From contig SUYR01000018.1 in NCBI GenBank assembly GCA_015060335.1, forward strand, positions 1 through 44,343: 44,343 bases of DNA, in the 5' to 3' direction. Origin of the DNA: Bacteroidales bacterium (GTDB taxonomy: Bacteria > Bacteroidota > Bacteroidia > Bacteroidales > UBA932). Positions 1 through 7,316 of the stretch are shown here, in pieces (within the stretch, counting starts at the first letter, position 1; each line of letters opens with the position of its first letter). A program made the translations under genes and the position numbers. Under the pieces are notes generated by a model. That model made no database searches, was not told where the DNA came from, and saw nothing but the letters and a program-made list of their open reading frames with translations.

Positions 1-1243
1 TGTCGTTGTAATATGCTGAAGCGACAGGGTTACCATAAGAGTTACCGTAGCCGTAGTTCTGAGGTGAATCGAACTTCTCCGGATATGCTGCCGTATTCTC
101 GTCGTTGTAAACTCCATAAATAGGCGGGTTCACGAATGCCTGATAGTACACGCCTGAATTAGCGTTCTTCTTGTTATGGGTTGAAATGACTGTGTTGAAT
201 CCCACCTTGAGCCAGTCTGTCATCTTCTGGTCGAGTCTTGCACGGAAGTTAAGACGGTTGTAGTCATTCTCACAGTAGTTCATGATACCGTCCTGATAGT
301 AGTAGCTCAGACCGACAGAGTAGTTGGACTTCTCGGTACCGCCTGAGAGGTCCACCGAGTGAGAGTGGGTTACAGCCGGCTTCACAAGTTCCGCATACCA
401 GTCTGTATCTGCCTTATAATCAGAAGGATTCTTTGGAACAAAACCTGTAGTTCCGTCGAATGCCATGTTATAGAGTTCGCAATACTGCTCAGTGTTTGTA
501 AGCTTCACGATATTAGTAGGCACCTGAACTCCTGCATAACCGTCATATGTCACGCGTACCTTACCTGTCTGTCCTTTCTTTGTTGTAACGATGATGACAC
601 CGTTTGCAGCTCGCACACCGTAGATTGCTGCAGCTGATGCATCCTTAAGGACTGTAAGTGACTCGATATCGTTATTTGAAAGGAAATCGATATTGTCCAT
701 GAATGCGCCGTCAACGACATAAAGAGGATTTGCATAGTCTCCGATTGAACCGATACCACGGATCTTTACAGAAGGACCTGCACCAGGAGCACCGCTCTGG
801 GTGATCTGCACACCGCTGACCATACCTGCGAGTGCTGACATCGGGTTGGCAGTAGCCTGCTTTGCGATATCATCTCCCTTTACATTCACGATAGGAGCAG
901 TGAGGTCCTTGGATTTCTGTGTACCGTAACCTACGACCACAACCTCTTCCATCATGAGGGCATCAGGCTGGAGAGTCACGCTCATCTGCGCCTGAGGAGC
1001 CAGAGTCTGGGTCAGATAGCCCATGAATGTAAACTCGAGCATAGCGTCCTTAGGAGCGGTGATCTCAAAGTTACCGTCGAGGTCAGTAAGAGTACCGTTT
1101 GATGTACCCTGAACGAGTACGTAGGCACCGGTCAGAGGCCAGCCGTTCTCGTCGAGAACAATACCCTTGACGTTGACTGTCTCCTGGGCGAATGCCGAAA
1201 CTGAAAGGAGTACAGCCACGAAAGCGAATAGTAATCTTTTCAT
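1..1243 (-). CDS. SusC-like TonB-dependent outer-membrane receptor (5' part, runs off the window)
   Basis: About 414 codons are visible; the 3' end lies left of the window. The product begins MKRLLFAFVAVLLSVSAFAQ, a signal peptide. Residues about 22-95 are a carboxypeptidase-regulatory-like (CarboxypepD_reg-like) domain, with the TDLDGNFEI and FMGY motifs. The EEVVVVGYG stretch (the SusC TonB-box region) follows, then the plug domain with VKIRGIGS and LKDASAAAIYGVRAANGV. These features are typical of SusC/RagA receptors, which import oligosaccharides with a SusD lid. The start at 1243 sits 15 bases behind the GH144-like gene, so the two are very likely cotranscribed. A SusD partner would be expected further left. 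Substrate cannot be read from the receptor; the neighbouring enzyme hints at a beta-glucan. Confidence 0.95.
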   Translation of the reverse strand, partial: MKRLLFAFVAVLLSVSAFAQETVNVKGIVLDENGWPLTGAYVLVQGTSNGTLTDLDGNFEITAPKDAMLEFTFMGYLTQTLAPQAQMSVTLQPDALMMEEVVVVGYGTQKSKDLTAPIVNVKGDDIAKQATANPMSALAGMVSGVQITQSGAPGAGPSVKIRGIGSIGDYANPLYVVDGAFMDNIDFLSNNDIESLTVLKDASAAAIYGVRAANGVIIVTTKKGQTGKVRVTYDGYAGVQVPTNIVKLTNTEQYCELYNMAFDGTTGFVPKNPSDYKADTDWYAELVKPAVTHSHSVDLSGGTEKSNYSVGLSYYYQDGIMNYCENDYNRLNFRARLDQKMTDWLKVGFNTVISTHNKKNANSGVYYQAFVNPPIYGVYNDENTAAYPEKFDSPQNYGYGNSYGNPVASAYYND

Positions 1244-1258
1244 TATAATGTGTTTTAA

Positions 1259-2842
1259 TTATTTGGTAAAACCGAGTTTCTTAAGTCCGGTCTGAATCTC
1301 CGGAGCCGTCATGAAGATATCCCAGAGCAGTCCTGAACGATAGTTTTCTATCATCACCACCTGAGGTCCCTGATCTATGGCAAGATGACTTTTCACCACC
1401 TGCTGGCCCTCGACCATTGATGGGTTATAAGCGTCATAGAAGCCATATTTTCCGAACACCTTCTCTCCAAGGTCATAATAAAGATGCCTTATGACATTGA
1501 GAGATTCCTCCGGAGTATATACGATTGAACTTACGGCAGCTGTCGGAGAGACAGTTCCGTTTTCCGAATCAGTATTTGGATGATGCGAAGTATAACCGAC
1601 AAGAGGATCGTCGGAAGAAGTGAATCCCCAAAGATCCGGACCATAACCTTCATGACCCTTAGGATTCTCTATGGCATAATTGTAATGTATGAGGGAATGA
1701 GCCTTGTTGCGCTCATAAAGATTCACGTCATGCACCTCGACATTTCGAGGATCGAGACCGAGGAATGAATAATGAGTAAAGAAGAGAGGTCCGCCGTAAT
1801 CCATACCGAGGTCGAGCTTCACTCCGCAATATTCCTTACCATTATAATAATATGTAGATTTCGGATAGCATGCATAATACACATCTGGAGAGAACGCATG
1901 AGTTGGAGAAGATACTCCGAGCACATAGGCAATGAATGTCTCGTCAAAGCCCTTGATCCTATGATTCATCTTCCAGTCGTGGTTCTTTGACCAATGCCAG
2001 TACAGCGAGTCTGTACCTCTTGTGTACCAGTCCCATTCAATTCCTTTCCAAAGCTTGTCACAACGACCGGCAATAGCCTTCTCCTGAGGCACCTCCGAAT
2101 CAGTAAGCCATTGTCTCACACAGATAAGTCCTTCTGCAAGGAAGGCTGTCTCGACAATATCACCGCCGTCATCATATCTGCTGAAGCTGAAAGTCTTTCC
2201 GGAATCGCCGTCATACCAATGAGCCCAAGCTCCGTGGAACTTTTCACATTTCTCAAGGAATGTGACTGTCTTCTCTATGATATCGAGTGCTCGCTCCTTT
2301 GTAATGAAGCCTCTCTCGACACCTGCAATGAGCGCCATGAGACCGAAACCTGTACCTCCCGTAGTCACAATATCGCCGTTACGGTCATTGCTGCGTTCAC
2401 GTGCAAGTCCTGTCTGCGGATGAGCGAAGTCGGTAAAATATCTCAAGGTATATTTCTGCACCATATCCAGCAGGGCGGAATCGGTCGCAGCAGGCACATC
2501 CGCCTTCACCTCGAAAGCAGACGCACTGTCCACCGGAAAACCGGCAGGGCACACCCTATATGTATATTCTCTGGATCTGTCGGACTTTCCGATTGAAAAG
2601 TCCATGTATTCACTGCCTGTGACTGAGGCACACTTTACAAATTTTCCGGATGCATCTGCCCTGAATATATCGTATGTGGAACCGATATTATCATTCCATG
2701 AAAGATGAACGTGGGCTGGATTGCCCTCAGACAGAATCGGATAAGGTATTCTTACCTTGCCGGAGGCGCCATTATCTTGCCCCCCCCTATTACAGGAAAC
2801 CATCATTGCAAGAATGAGGAGAGCGGACAAAAGTCTATTCAT
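1259..2842 (-). CDS. Glycoamylase-family lipoprotein, probable GH144-like endo-beta-1,2-glucanase
   Basis: 527 residues. The N-terminus has a lipoprotein signal ending at Cys17 (AMMVSC), so the enzyme is probably anchored in the outer membrane. Residues about 30-115 look like a fibronectin III/Ig-like domain. From about 125 to the end is the all-alpha (alpha/alpha)6 glycoamylase domain (PF10091). Recognisable blocks are YTLRYFTDFAHPQTGLARER, TGGTGFGLMALIAG, HGAWAHWYDG, YDDGGDIVETAF, YGPDLWGFTSSDDP and DQGPQVVMIENYRSGLLWD. In Bacteroidota this family includes GH144 endo-beta-1,2-glucanases; substrate assignment here is inference. It is the first gene of the leftward operon and is followed by susC. 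A run of eight G lies immediately after the lipobox Cys (positions 2780-2787). Confidence 0.85.
   Translation of the reverse strand: MNRLLSALLILAMMVSCNRGGQDNGASGKVRIPYPILSEGNPAHVHLSWNDNIGSTYDIFRADASGKFVKCASVTGSEYMDFSIGKSDRSREYTYRVCPAGFPVDSASAFEVKADVPAATDSALLDMVQKYTLRYFTDFAHPQTGLARERSNDRNGDIVTTGGTGFGLMALIAGVERGFITKERALDIIEKTVTFLEKCEKFHGAWAHWYDGDSGKTFSFSRYDDGGDIVETAFLAEGLICVRQWLTDSEVPQEKAIAGRCDKLWKGIEWDWYTRGTDSLYWHWSKNHDWKMNHRIKGFDETFIAYVLGVSSPTHAFSPDVYYACYPKSTYYYNGKEYCGVKLDLGMDYGGPLFFTHYSFLGLDPRNVEVHDVNLYERNKAHSLIHYNYAIENPKGHEGYGPDLWGFTSSDDPLVGYTSHHPNTDSENGTVSPTAAVSSIVYTPEESLNVIRHLYYDLGEKVFGKYGFYDAYNPSMVEGQQVVKSHLAIDQGPQVVMIENYRSGLLWDIFMTAPEIQTGLKKLGFTK
2780..2787 (-). repeat. G8 homopolymer tract just after the lipobox of the GH144-like gene
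   Basis: Eight consecutive G on the coding strand encode parts of Arg-Gly-Gly directly after Cys17-Asn18. A gain or loss of one base would shift the frame within the first 22 codons and abolish the enzyme. Slippage has not been shown; it is inferred from the tract. Confidence 0.6.
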
Positions 2843-2876
2843 ATATAAGGTATCAGTATAAAGTGTTAAATCGCGC

Positions 2877-2908
2877 CAAATATATGTATTATTCTTCTTT
2901 TAACCAAA
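2877..2908 (-). promoter_or_regulatory. Bacteroidota sigma-ABfr type promoter for the GH144-susC operon
   Basis: Read leftwards, TTTG (2905-2908) is separated by 20 bases from TATATTTG (2877-2884). This matches the Bacteroidota consensus TTTG-N19/21-TAnnTTTG. The predicted transcription start is near 2871, giving a leader of about 28 bases before the start codon at 2842. Confidence 0.75.
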
Positions 2909-2928
2909 AAATTAAGGCGTTTACAGAA

Positions 2929-2962
2929 AACACAGACCTCATGGATTCATAAGGTCTGTGTT
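2929..2962 (-). terminator. Intrinsic terminator of the rnf operon
   Basis: A perfect 11-bp stem (AACACAGACCT at 2929-2939, AGGTCTGTGTT at 2952-2962) with a 12-base loop. On the minus strand it is followed by a T-rich run (TTTTCTG). The upstream arm lies inside the last codons of the small TPR-like gene, so its C-terminal residues (NTDLMNP) are written by the terminator stem. Confidence 0.8.
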
Positions 2963-3133
2963 CACAAAACTGTTTATTTCTTGAATCAGTTCAACTGAGG
3001 CCAGGGCCTTTCTTCGGATTTCCTCCGTAGCATCCGGTGCTGCCGCTGCTTCCCGGAAGACATTGATTGCATCTCCGAAATGGCAATCCCGTCTCAAGGC
3101 CTCAGCCTTCTCCAATAGTTCTATCGCATTCAT
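2939..3133 (-). CDS. Small TPR-like protein cotranscribed with rnfA
   Basis: 64 residues and no signal peptide. The sequence AEALRRDCHFGDAINVFREA has the spacing of a single tetratricopeptide helix-turn-helix, and the rest is predicted helical. The start codon overlaps the rnfA stop as TAATG, suggesting translational coupling. The operon terminator lies at its 3' end, so it is the last gene of the rnf transcript. I do not recognise a characterised homologue. A role as an Rnf accessory or assembly factor is only inference from position. A TPR this short usually needs partners or oligomerisation to form a stable fold. Confidence 0.7.
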   Translation of the reverse strand: MNAIELLEKAEALRRDCHFGDAINVFREAAAAPDATEEIRRKALASVELIQEINSFVNTDLMNP

Positions 3134-3705
3134 TATACCAATCCTGAAAATCCCATGAAAGCCATTGCAAGCAGACTGGCTGTGATCAGTGCGATAGGAA
3201 TACCTCTGAATGCCTTAGGAACGTTATTCAATGCAAGCTGCTCACGGAGTCCTGCAAAAAGAACCATTGCGAGTCCGAAACCGAGAGAGGTAGCAAACGC
3301 ATACCAGGTCGCTTCACCGAGATTGAAATCCTTTGTCACCACGGTGAGAGCGACACCGAGAACTGCACAGTTGGTAGTGATGAGCGGGAGGAAGATACCC
3401 AGCGCCGCATACAGAGACGGGCTGATCTTCTTAAGCACGATTTCCACCATCTGCACGAGAGCCGCGATCACAAGAATGAACGATATGGTCTGAAGAAATT
3501 CCAGTCCGAAAGCTACCAGAAGCATATTCAAAAGATATGTCACAACTGTGGCCAGTGTGATTACAAAGCACACTGCCATTGACATGCCAGCCGCCGTGCT
3601 GAGCTTGTTGGACACACCCAGAAACGGACATACTCCAAGGAACTGGGCAAGCAGGATATTGTTGACGAATATCGCTGAAATGAATATTATTGCAAATTCT
3701 GCCAT
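3133..3705 (-). CDS. rnfA: Rnf electron transport complex subunit A
   Basis: 190 residues with about six hydrophobic membrane segments. Typical RnfA/NqrE signatures are present: NNILLAQFLGVCPFLGVSNK near the N-terminus and PLITTNCAVLGVAL near residues 105-120. Each of these half-membrane helices carries a Cys that, in the family, ligates an intramembrane iron-sulfur cluster with RnfE. The complex couples reduced ferredoxin oxidation and NAD+ reduction to Na+ or H+ export. The gene is preceded by AAGGAGG at ideal spacing, overlapping the rnfE stop codon, and is followed by the overlapping TPR-like gene. Confidence 0.97.
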   Translation of the reverse strand: MAEFAIIFISAIFVNNILLAQFLGVCPFLGVSNKLSTAAGMSMAVCFVITLATVVTYLLNMLLVAFGLEFLQTISFILVIAALVQMVEIVLKKISPSLYAALGIFLPLITTNCAVLGVALTVVTKDFNLGEATWYAFATSLGFGLAMVLFAGLREQLALNNVPKAFRGIPIALITASLLAMAFMGFSGLV

Positions 3706-3712
3706 GATTATT

Positions 3713-3719
3713 CCTCCTT
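3713..3719 (-). promoter_or_regulatory. Strong Shine-Dalgarno sequence of rnfA
   Basis: AAGGAGG on the minus strand, seven bases upstream of the start codon at 3705 and overlapping the TAA of rnfE. It is a full anti-SD complement, which is unusual in Bacteroidota. Confidence 0.8.
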
Positions 3720-4302
3720 ATTTCTTTGAAGTGATTTTTCTGAAGACAACTATCAGATATCCCAATACCATGAATGCACCCGGAGCAAGCACGAATGCAA
3801 GGATACCGTCACCTTCTATGAACTTGAATCCGAATGCGGATCCGCTTCCGAGTATCTCACGGACAAGACCGAGTATGGTAAGAGACATTGTAAAGCCCAG
3901 ACCGATACCGAGACCGTCCAACGCAGAATCGACCACGCTGTTCTTGTTTGCAAATGCCTCTGCACGTCCAAGGACGATACAGTTCACGACGATGAGCGGA
4001 ATGAAAAGACCGAGGGTCTCATAGATATCCGGAACATACGCCTGCATTATGAACTGCAGCAGTGTCACGAAAGTCGCAATGACAACGATGTATGAAGGAA
4101 TACGCACCTTGTCAGGAATATATGCTGCAATGGCAGATATTACGATATTCGAAAGTATCAGGACGAACATTGTGGCAAGTCCCATACTCATTCCGTTGAT
4201 GGCCGACGTAGTAGTGGCAAGTGTAGGACACATACCCAGAAGGAGGACGAAGGTAGGGTTCTCCTTGATAAGGCCTTTAGTTATAAGCTGAAATTTTCCC
4301 AT
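3718..4302 (-). CDS. rnfE: Rnf electron transport complex subunit E
   Basis: 194 residues with about six membrane segments. It is paralogous to RnfA with inverted topology. The N-terminal block is FVLLLGMCPTLATTTSAING, and the second Cys block is PLIVVNCIVLGRAEAFA near residues 102-118. Together with RnfA it forms the membrane core that passes electrons across the inner membrane. The start at 4302 follows an AAGGAGG site placed inside the last codons of rnfG. Confidence 0.97.
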   Translation of the reverse strand: MGKFQLITKGLIKENPTFVLLLGMCPTLATTTSAINGMSMGLATMFVLILSNIVISAIAAYIPDKVRIPSYIVVIATFVTLLQFIMQAYVPDIYETLGLFIPLIVVNCIVLGRAEAFANKNSVVDSALDGLGIGLGFTMSLTILGLVREILGSGSAFGFKFIEGDGILAFVLAPGAFMVLGYLIVVFRKITSKK

Positions 4303-4304
4303 GA

Positions 4305-4979
4305 TTATTCCTCCTTATTAGATTTCTCGACTTCGCTCGAAATGACAGATGAGTCACTCGAAGAAGTTTCCTGTGACGAAGGCGTTGCACCGGTGCTGGC
4401 ATCCAGCGGCATAGGAGTGCCGACAATCGTCCAGAACACTTTGGAAGCTGTAGCGAGTGCGTTGGCATACGCACGTGATGTGATTGTAGATGCAGTGATT
4501 GCATCCACGTCTCCGCCATCCTTCTTTACAGCAAGCTTCTTTTCTGCAGGATTGAAGCCCTTGAACTGGTCAGAAAACGAAGATTCAGTACATTTTGCAC
4601 CAAGACCCGGAGTCTCAGCCTGAGAGAGCACCTTTGTATTACAGATGATTCCGTCCACGTCAAAACCCACCTTGATCGATATAGGGCCACCGAAACCGAG
4701 GGCGCTTACATTAACAGCACATCCTACAGTATTGCCCGGCTCGTCATAAGCGAGATTATATGTATATGTGACGCCATCCATATCTACTGTTCTCTCCTGT
4801 TCGATATTTACGGCCGACTCAGGAAGAACTTCCTTGATAGCAGCCTCGTTCTTAGCTGCAGCTGCGGCTGCAATCGGCTCTGCAGTAAGCGCATAGACTC
4901 CTGCGAGAAGTGCCGAACACACAAGACAGATTGCCAGAAGGCAAAGAGTCATATTCTTGAATGATGATTGAACAGCCAT
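4305..4979 (-). CDS. rnfG: Rnf electron transport complex subunit G (FMN-binding)
   Basis: 224 residues. One membrane helix at about 8-30 anchors a periplasmic FMN-binding domain. The flavinylation motif is TASTIT at 162-167, with Thr167 the expected covalent FMN site; the usual Gly of the SGAT-type motif is Ala here. The conserved ETPGLGAKC block is at 122-130. Residues 191-224 form a Ser/Thr-rich tail outside the normal domain. Its last part (VISSEVEKSNKEE) is encoded by a copy of a dispersed repeat plus the Shine-Dalgarno sequence of rnfE. Start codon chosen because it follows a GGGAGG site. Confidence 0.95.
   Translation of the reverse strand: MAVQSSFKNMTLCLLAICLVCSALLAGVYALTAEPIAAAAAAKNEAAIKEVLPESAVNIEQERTVDMDGVTYTYNLAYDEPGNTVGCAVNVSALGFGGPISIKVGFDVDGIICNTKVLSQAETPGLGAKCTESSFSDQFKGFNPAEKKLAVKKDGGDVDAITASTITSRAYANALATASKVFWTIVGTPMPLDASTGATPSSQETSSSDSSVISSEVEKSNKEE
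4310..4316 (-). promoter_or_regulatory. Strong Shine-Dalgarno sequence of rnfE
   Basis: AAGGAGG on the minus strand, within the codons for the final Lys-Glu-Glu of RnfG and upstream of the rnfE start at 4302. The 18-base context from ATAAGGAGG to the start codon is the same as that before rnfA. Confidence 0.8.
4320..4348. repeat. Dispersed short repeat (copy 1), inside the 3' end of rnfG
   Basis: On the minus strand the copy starts CTGTCATTTCGA and ends GAGAAATCT, with an imperfect palindrome between (TTTCGAGCGAAGTCGAGAAA). It is read in frame as VISSEVEKS of RnfG. Related copies lie at 7335-7375, 13055-13089 and 23480-23516. Confidence 0.75.
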
Positions 4980-4982
4980 AGC

Positions 4983-5954
4983 CTACCTCCCGTACTTTTT
5001 AGCGTGGAACACCTTGTTGATAAGAGGTACCACAGAGTTCATGATAAGGATAGCAAAGGATACTCCTTCCGGATATGCTCCAAAATAACGTATCAGCATG
5101 GTTATCACACCTATACCGATTCCATATACCACGCCGCCCCAGTTGCTCATAGGAGAAGTGACATAGTCGGTTGCCATGAAGATGGATCCCAGAAGCAGAC
5201 CTCCAGTAAGGATATTGAACACAGGATCGGTGTATGTAGCAGGATCGATGGCCCAGAAGATTCCGGAGAACACAGCAACTGTAGCTATGATTGAGCATGT
5301 GATATAAGGACGTATTACTTTGCGGGCAAGAAGGTATGCAAATCCGGCAAGAAGTGCTATTGCAGAAAGTTCTCCTGCCGAGCCTCCGATATTATAGAAA
5401 AGCATATCGCTGTAATCCAGACCGGCCACGGCATCAATGCCTCCTTCCTTTACGAGTCCGAGAGGAGTAGCTCCCGAATATCCGTCAGCAAGCGCATTAC
5501 CTACGAATCCAGCCGGCTTTGTCCAGTCTGTCATATAAGTCGGGAACGATATCAGGAGGAATACACGGCCTGCAATGGCAGGGTTGAAAAGATTCTGTCC
5601 GAGACCTCCGAATGTCATCTTCGCCACGCCTATTGCGACCACGGCGCCGATGAATACAACCCACCATGGTGTAGTGGCTGGAAGATTGAGCGCAAGGAGA
5701 ATACCTGTAATTACTGCAGACCAGTCTCCGATTGTACAGGCGCCCTTCAAAAGATATTTTGTGATTAGGAACTCCAGCAGCACGCATGAAGCCACACTGA
5801 CTCCCAGCACAAGCAGTTCGTTCCATCCATAAAAGAGGACAGACACAACCACTGCCGGCAGAAGAGCTATCACTACGTCACGCATCAGAGACTTTGTGGA
5901 AGTCTTTGTATGAAGATGCGGTGAAGGTGAAACGATCAGTTTATCCATTGTCAT
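4983..5954 (-). CDS. rnfD: Rnf electron transport complex subunit D
   Basis: 323 residues with about nine or ten membrane segments, in the RnfD/NqrB family. Conserved GGLGQNLFNPA is at 116-126 and the flavinylation motif SGAT at 160-163, with Thr163 the expected FMN attachment site. C-terminal DYVTSPMSNWGGVVYGIGIG is also family-typical. Two adjacent start codons (5954 and 5948) are possible; I keep the upstream one because it lies two bases after the rnfC stop. No Shine-Dalgarno sequence is visible here, unlike rnfC, G, E and A. Confidence 0.97.
   Translation of the reverse strand: MTMDKLIVSPSPHLHTKTSTKSLMRDVVIALLPAVVVSVLFYGWNELLVLGVSVASCVLLEFLITKYLLKGACTIGDWSAVITGILLALNLPATTPWWVVFIGAVVAIGVAKMTFGGLGQNLFNPAIAGRVFLLISFPTYMTDWTKPAGFVGNALADGYSGATPLGLVKEGGIDAVAGLDYSDMLFYNIGGSAGELSAIALLAGFAYLLARKVIRPYITCSIIATVAVFSGIFWAIDPATYTDPVFNILTGGLLLGSIFMATDYVTSPMSNWGGVVYGIGIGVITMLIRYFGAYPEGVSFAILIMNSVVPLINKVFHAKKYGR
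4985..4991 (-). promoter_or_regulatory. Shine-Dalgarno sequence of rnfG
   Basis: GGGAGGT on the minus strand, formed by the last Gly-Arg codons and stop of rnfD, five bases upstream of the rnfG start at 4979. Confidence 0.7.
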
Positions 5955-5956
5955 AA

Positions 5957-7312
5957 TTATTTTCTGGTTCTTATAATCTTGATGACATCTCCTTTCGCTA
6001 TACGTATGATGTCAAGCAGAGGGATATTTGCAGGACAGCTGTATAGGCAGCATCCGCACTCGATGCAGTCCTGGATAGCATTTTCTTCCAGCTCTTCCAT
6101 CATTCCGTTGCGGGCATATTTCTGCAGCAGGAACGGTTCAAGCCCCATAGGGCAGGCCTCAGAACATTTCCCGCAGCGGATACATGCAGACTCGACTCCA
6201 CGCACTGTCTGTTCTGCAGTCAGATACAGCAGAGAAGACGAACCTTTGACTGTAGTCGCATCCATATTGGCTATTGCCTTACCCATCATAGGACCACCGC
6301 TGATGATCTTGGCAGCCTCCTGAGGTACTCCGCCAGCATATTCTGCGATATACGAGAGCGGCATACCGATACGGAATTTATAGTTATGCTGCTTCTCCAT
6401 CGGGAGACAGTCTCCTGTCACCGTAAGGACGTTTGTTACAAGAGGCATATTCTTCTGAACTGCCTCATATACAGCCAGAGATGTAGCCACATTCTGAACT
6501 ACGGCTCCCACATCGATAGGAAGTCCCATAGACTTGACCTGACGTTTCATCACAGCGTCAATAAGCTGTTTCTCACCGCCCTGAGGATATTTCTTCTTAA
6601 GCGGCATCACCGATATTCCGTCATACCCCTTTGCAGTCTTCTTGAGTTCAGCCACAGCCTCCGACATTGCCTTGATGGCTTCCGGCTTATTCTCCTCGAT
6701 ACCGATTACAGCAGGACATCCGCCAAGCACCTGCTTCATGATGGCAGCACCGACAACGATTTCTTTGCTTCTTTCGAGCATTATACGGTTGTCGGAAGTA
6801 AGATATGGCTCACACTCCGCTCCGTTAAGAATCAGACAGTCCGCCTTCTTTCCCGGAGGAGGACAAAGCTTCACATGAGTCGGGAAGGTAGCACCTCCAA
6901 GACCTACGACACCATTGAGCTTAATCTTCTCAAGAATCGCCTTGTTGTCTTCAGGAATCTCCGTAACAATATCATCAGAAAGGTCTATTCCTTCAGCCCA
7001 GTCATCACCTTCCACATCAATCTCGATATGTATGACATTATTGCCTGCGAGATCCTTGCGAGGACCTACAGATTTCACTGTACCCGATACCGAAGAATGG
7101 ACATAAGCTGAAATAAAGCCTGCCGGTTCGGCAATCACCTGACCTGCCAGGACCTTGTCACCGGCCTTTACGATCGGCGTAGCAGGAGCACCAAGATGCT
7201 GTGCTACAGATATATAGACTTTCGAAGGAACAGGAAGAACCTCTATCTTGCAGTCCTTTGAAATCTTTTTGTCACTTGGGTGGATACCACCTATTGAAAA
7301 AGTCTTCAGCAT
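5957..7312 (-). CDS. rnfC: Rnf electron transport complex subunit C (NADH-binding, two [4Fe-4S])
   Basis: 451 residues. An N-terminal barrel-sandwich region is followed by the NADH/FMN-binding segment with GLGGATFPTH at 137-146 and LNGAECEPYLTSD. Near the C-terminus are two ferredoxin-type motifs, CIRCGKCSEACP (377-388) and CIECGCCLYSCP (416-427). Each has the CxxCxxCxxxCP pattern. RnfC is the peripheral cytoplasmic subunit where NAD+ is reduced. The start follows a full AAGGAGG Shine-Dalgarno site embedded in the end of rnfB. Confidence 0.97.
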   Translation of the reverse strand: MLKTFSIGGIHPSDKKISKDCKIEVLPVPSKVYISVAQHLGAPATPIVKAGDKVLAGQVIAEPAGFISAYVHSSVSGTVKSVGPRKDLAGNNVIHIEIDVEGDDWAEGIDLSDDIVTEIPEDNKAILEKIKLNGVVGLGGATFPTHVKLCPPPGKKADCLILNGAECEPYLTSDNRIMLERSKEIVVGAAIMKQVLGGCPAVIGIEENKPEAIKAMSEAVAELKKTAKGYDGISVMPLKKKYPQGGEKQLIDAVMKRQVKSMGLPIDVGAVVQNVATSLAVYEAVQKNMPLVTNVLTVTGDCLPMEKQHNYKFRIGMPLSYIAEYAGGVPQEAAKIISGGPMMGKAIANMDATTVKGSSSLLYLTAEQTVRGVESACIRCGKCSEACPMGLEPFLLQKYARNGMMEELEENAIQDCIECGCCLYSCPANIPLLDIIRIAKGDVIKIIRTRK

Positions 7313-7316
7313 AGTA

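Noticed and set aside
1994..2596. 200-codon plus-strand frame opposite the GH144-like gene
   Set aside because: Antisense to a clear lipoprotein enzyme; no recognisable domain.
6386..7111. 241-codon plus-strand frame opposite rnfC
   Set aside because: Antisense shadow of rnfC with no motif or initiation signal.
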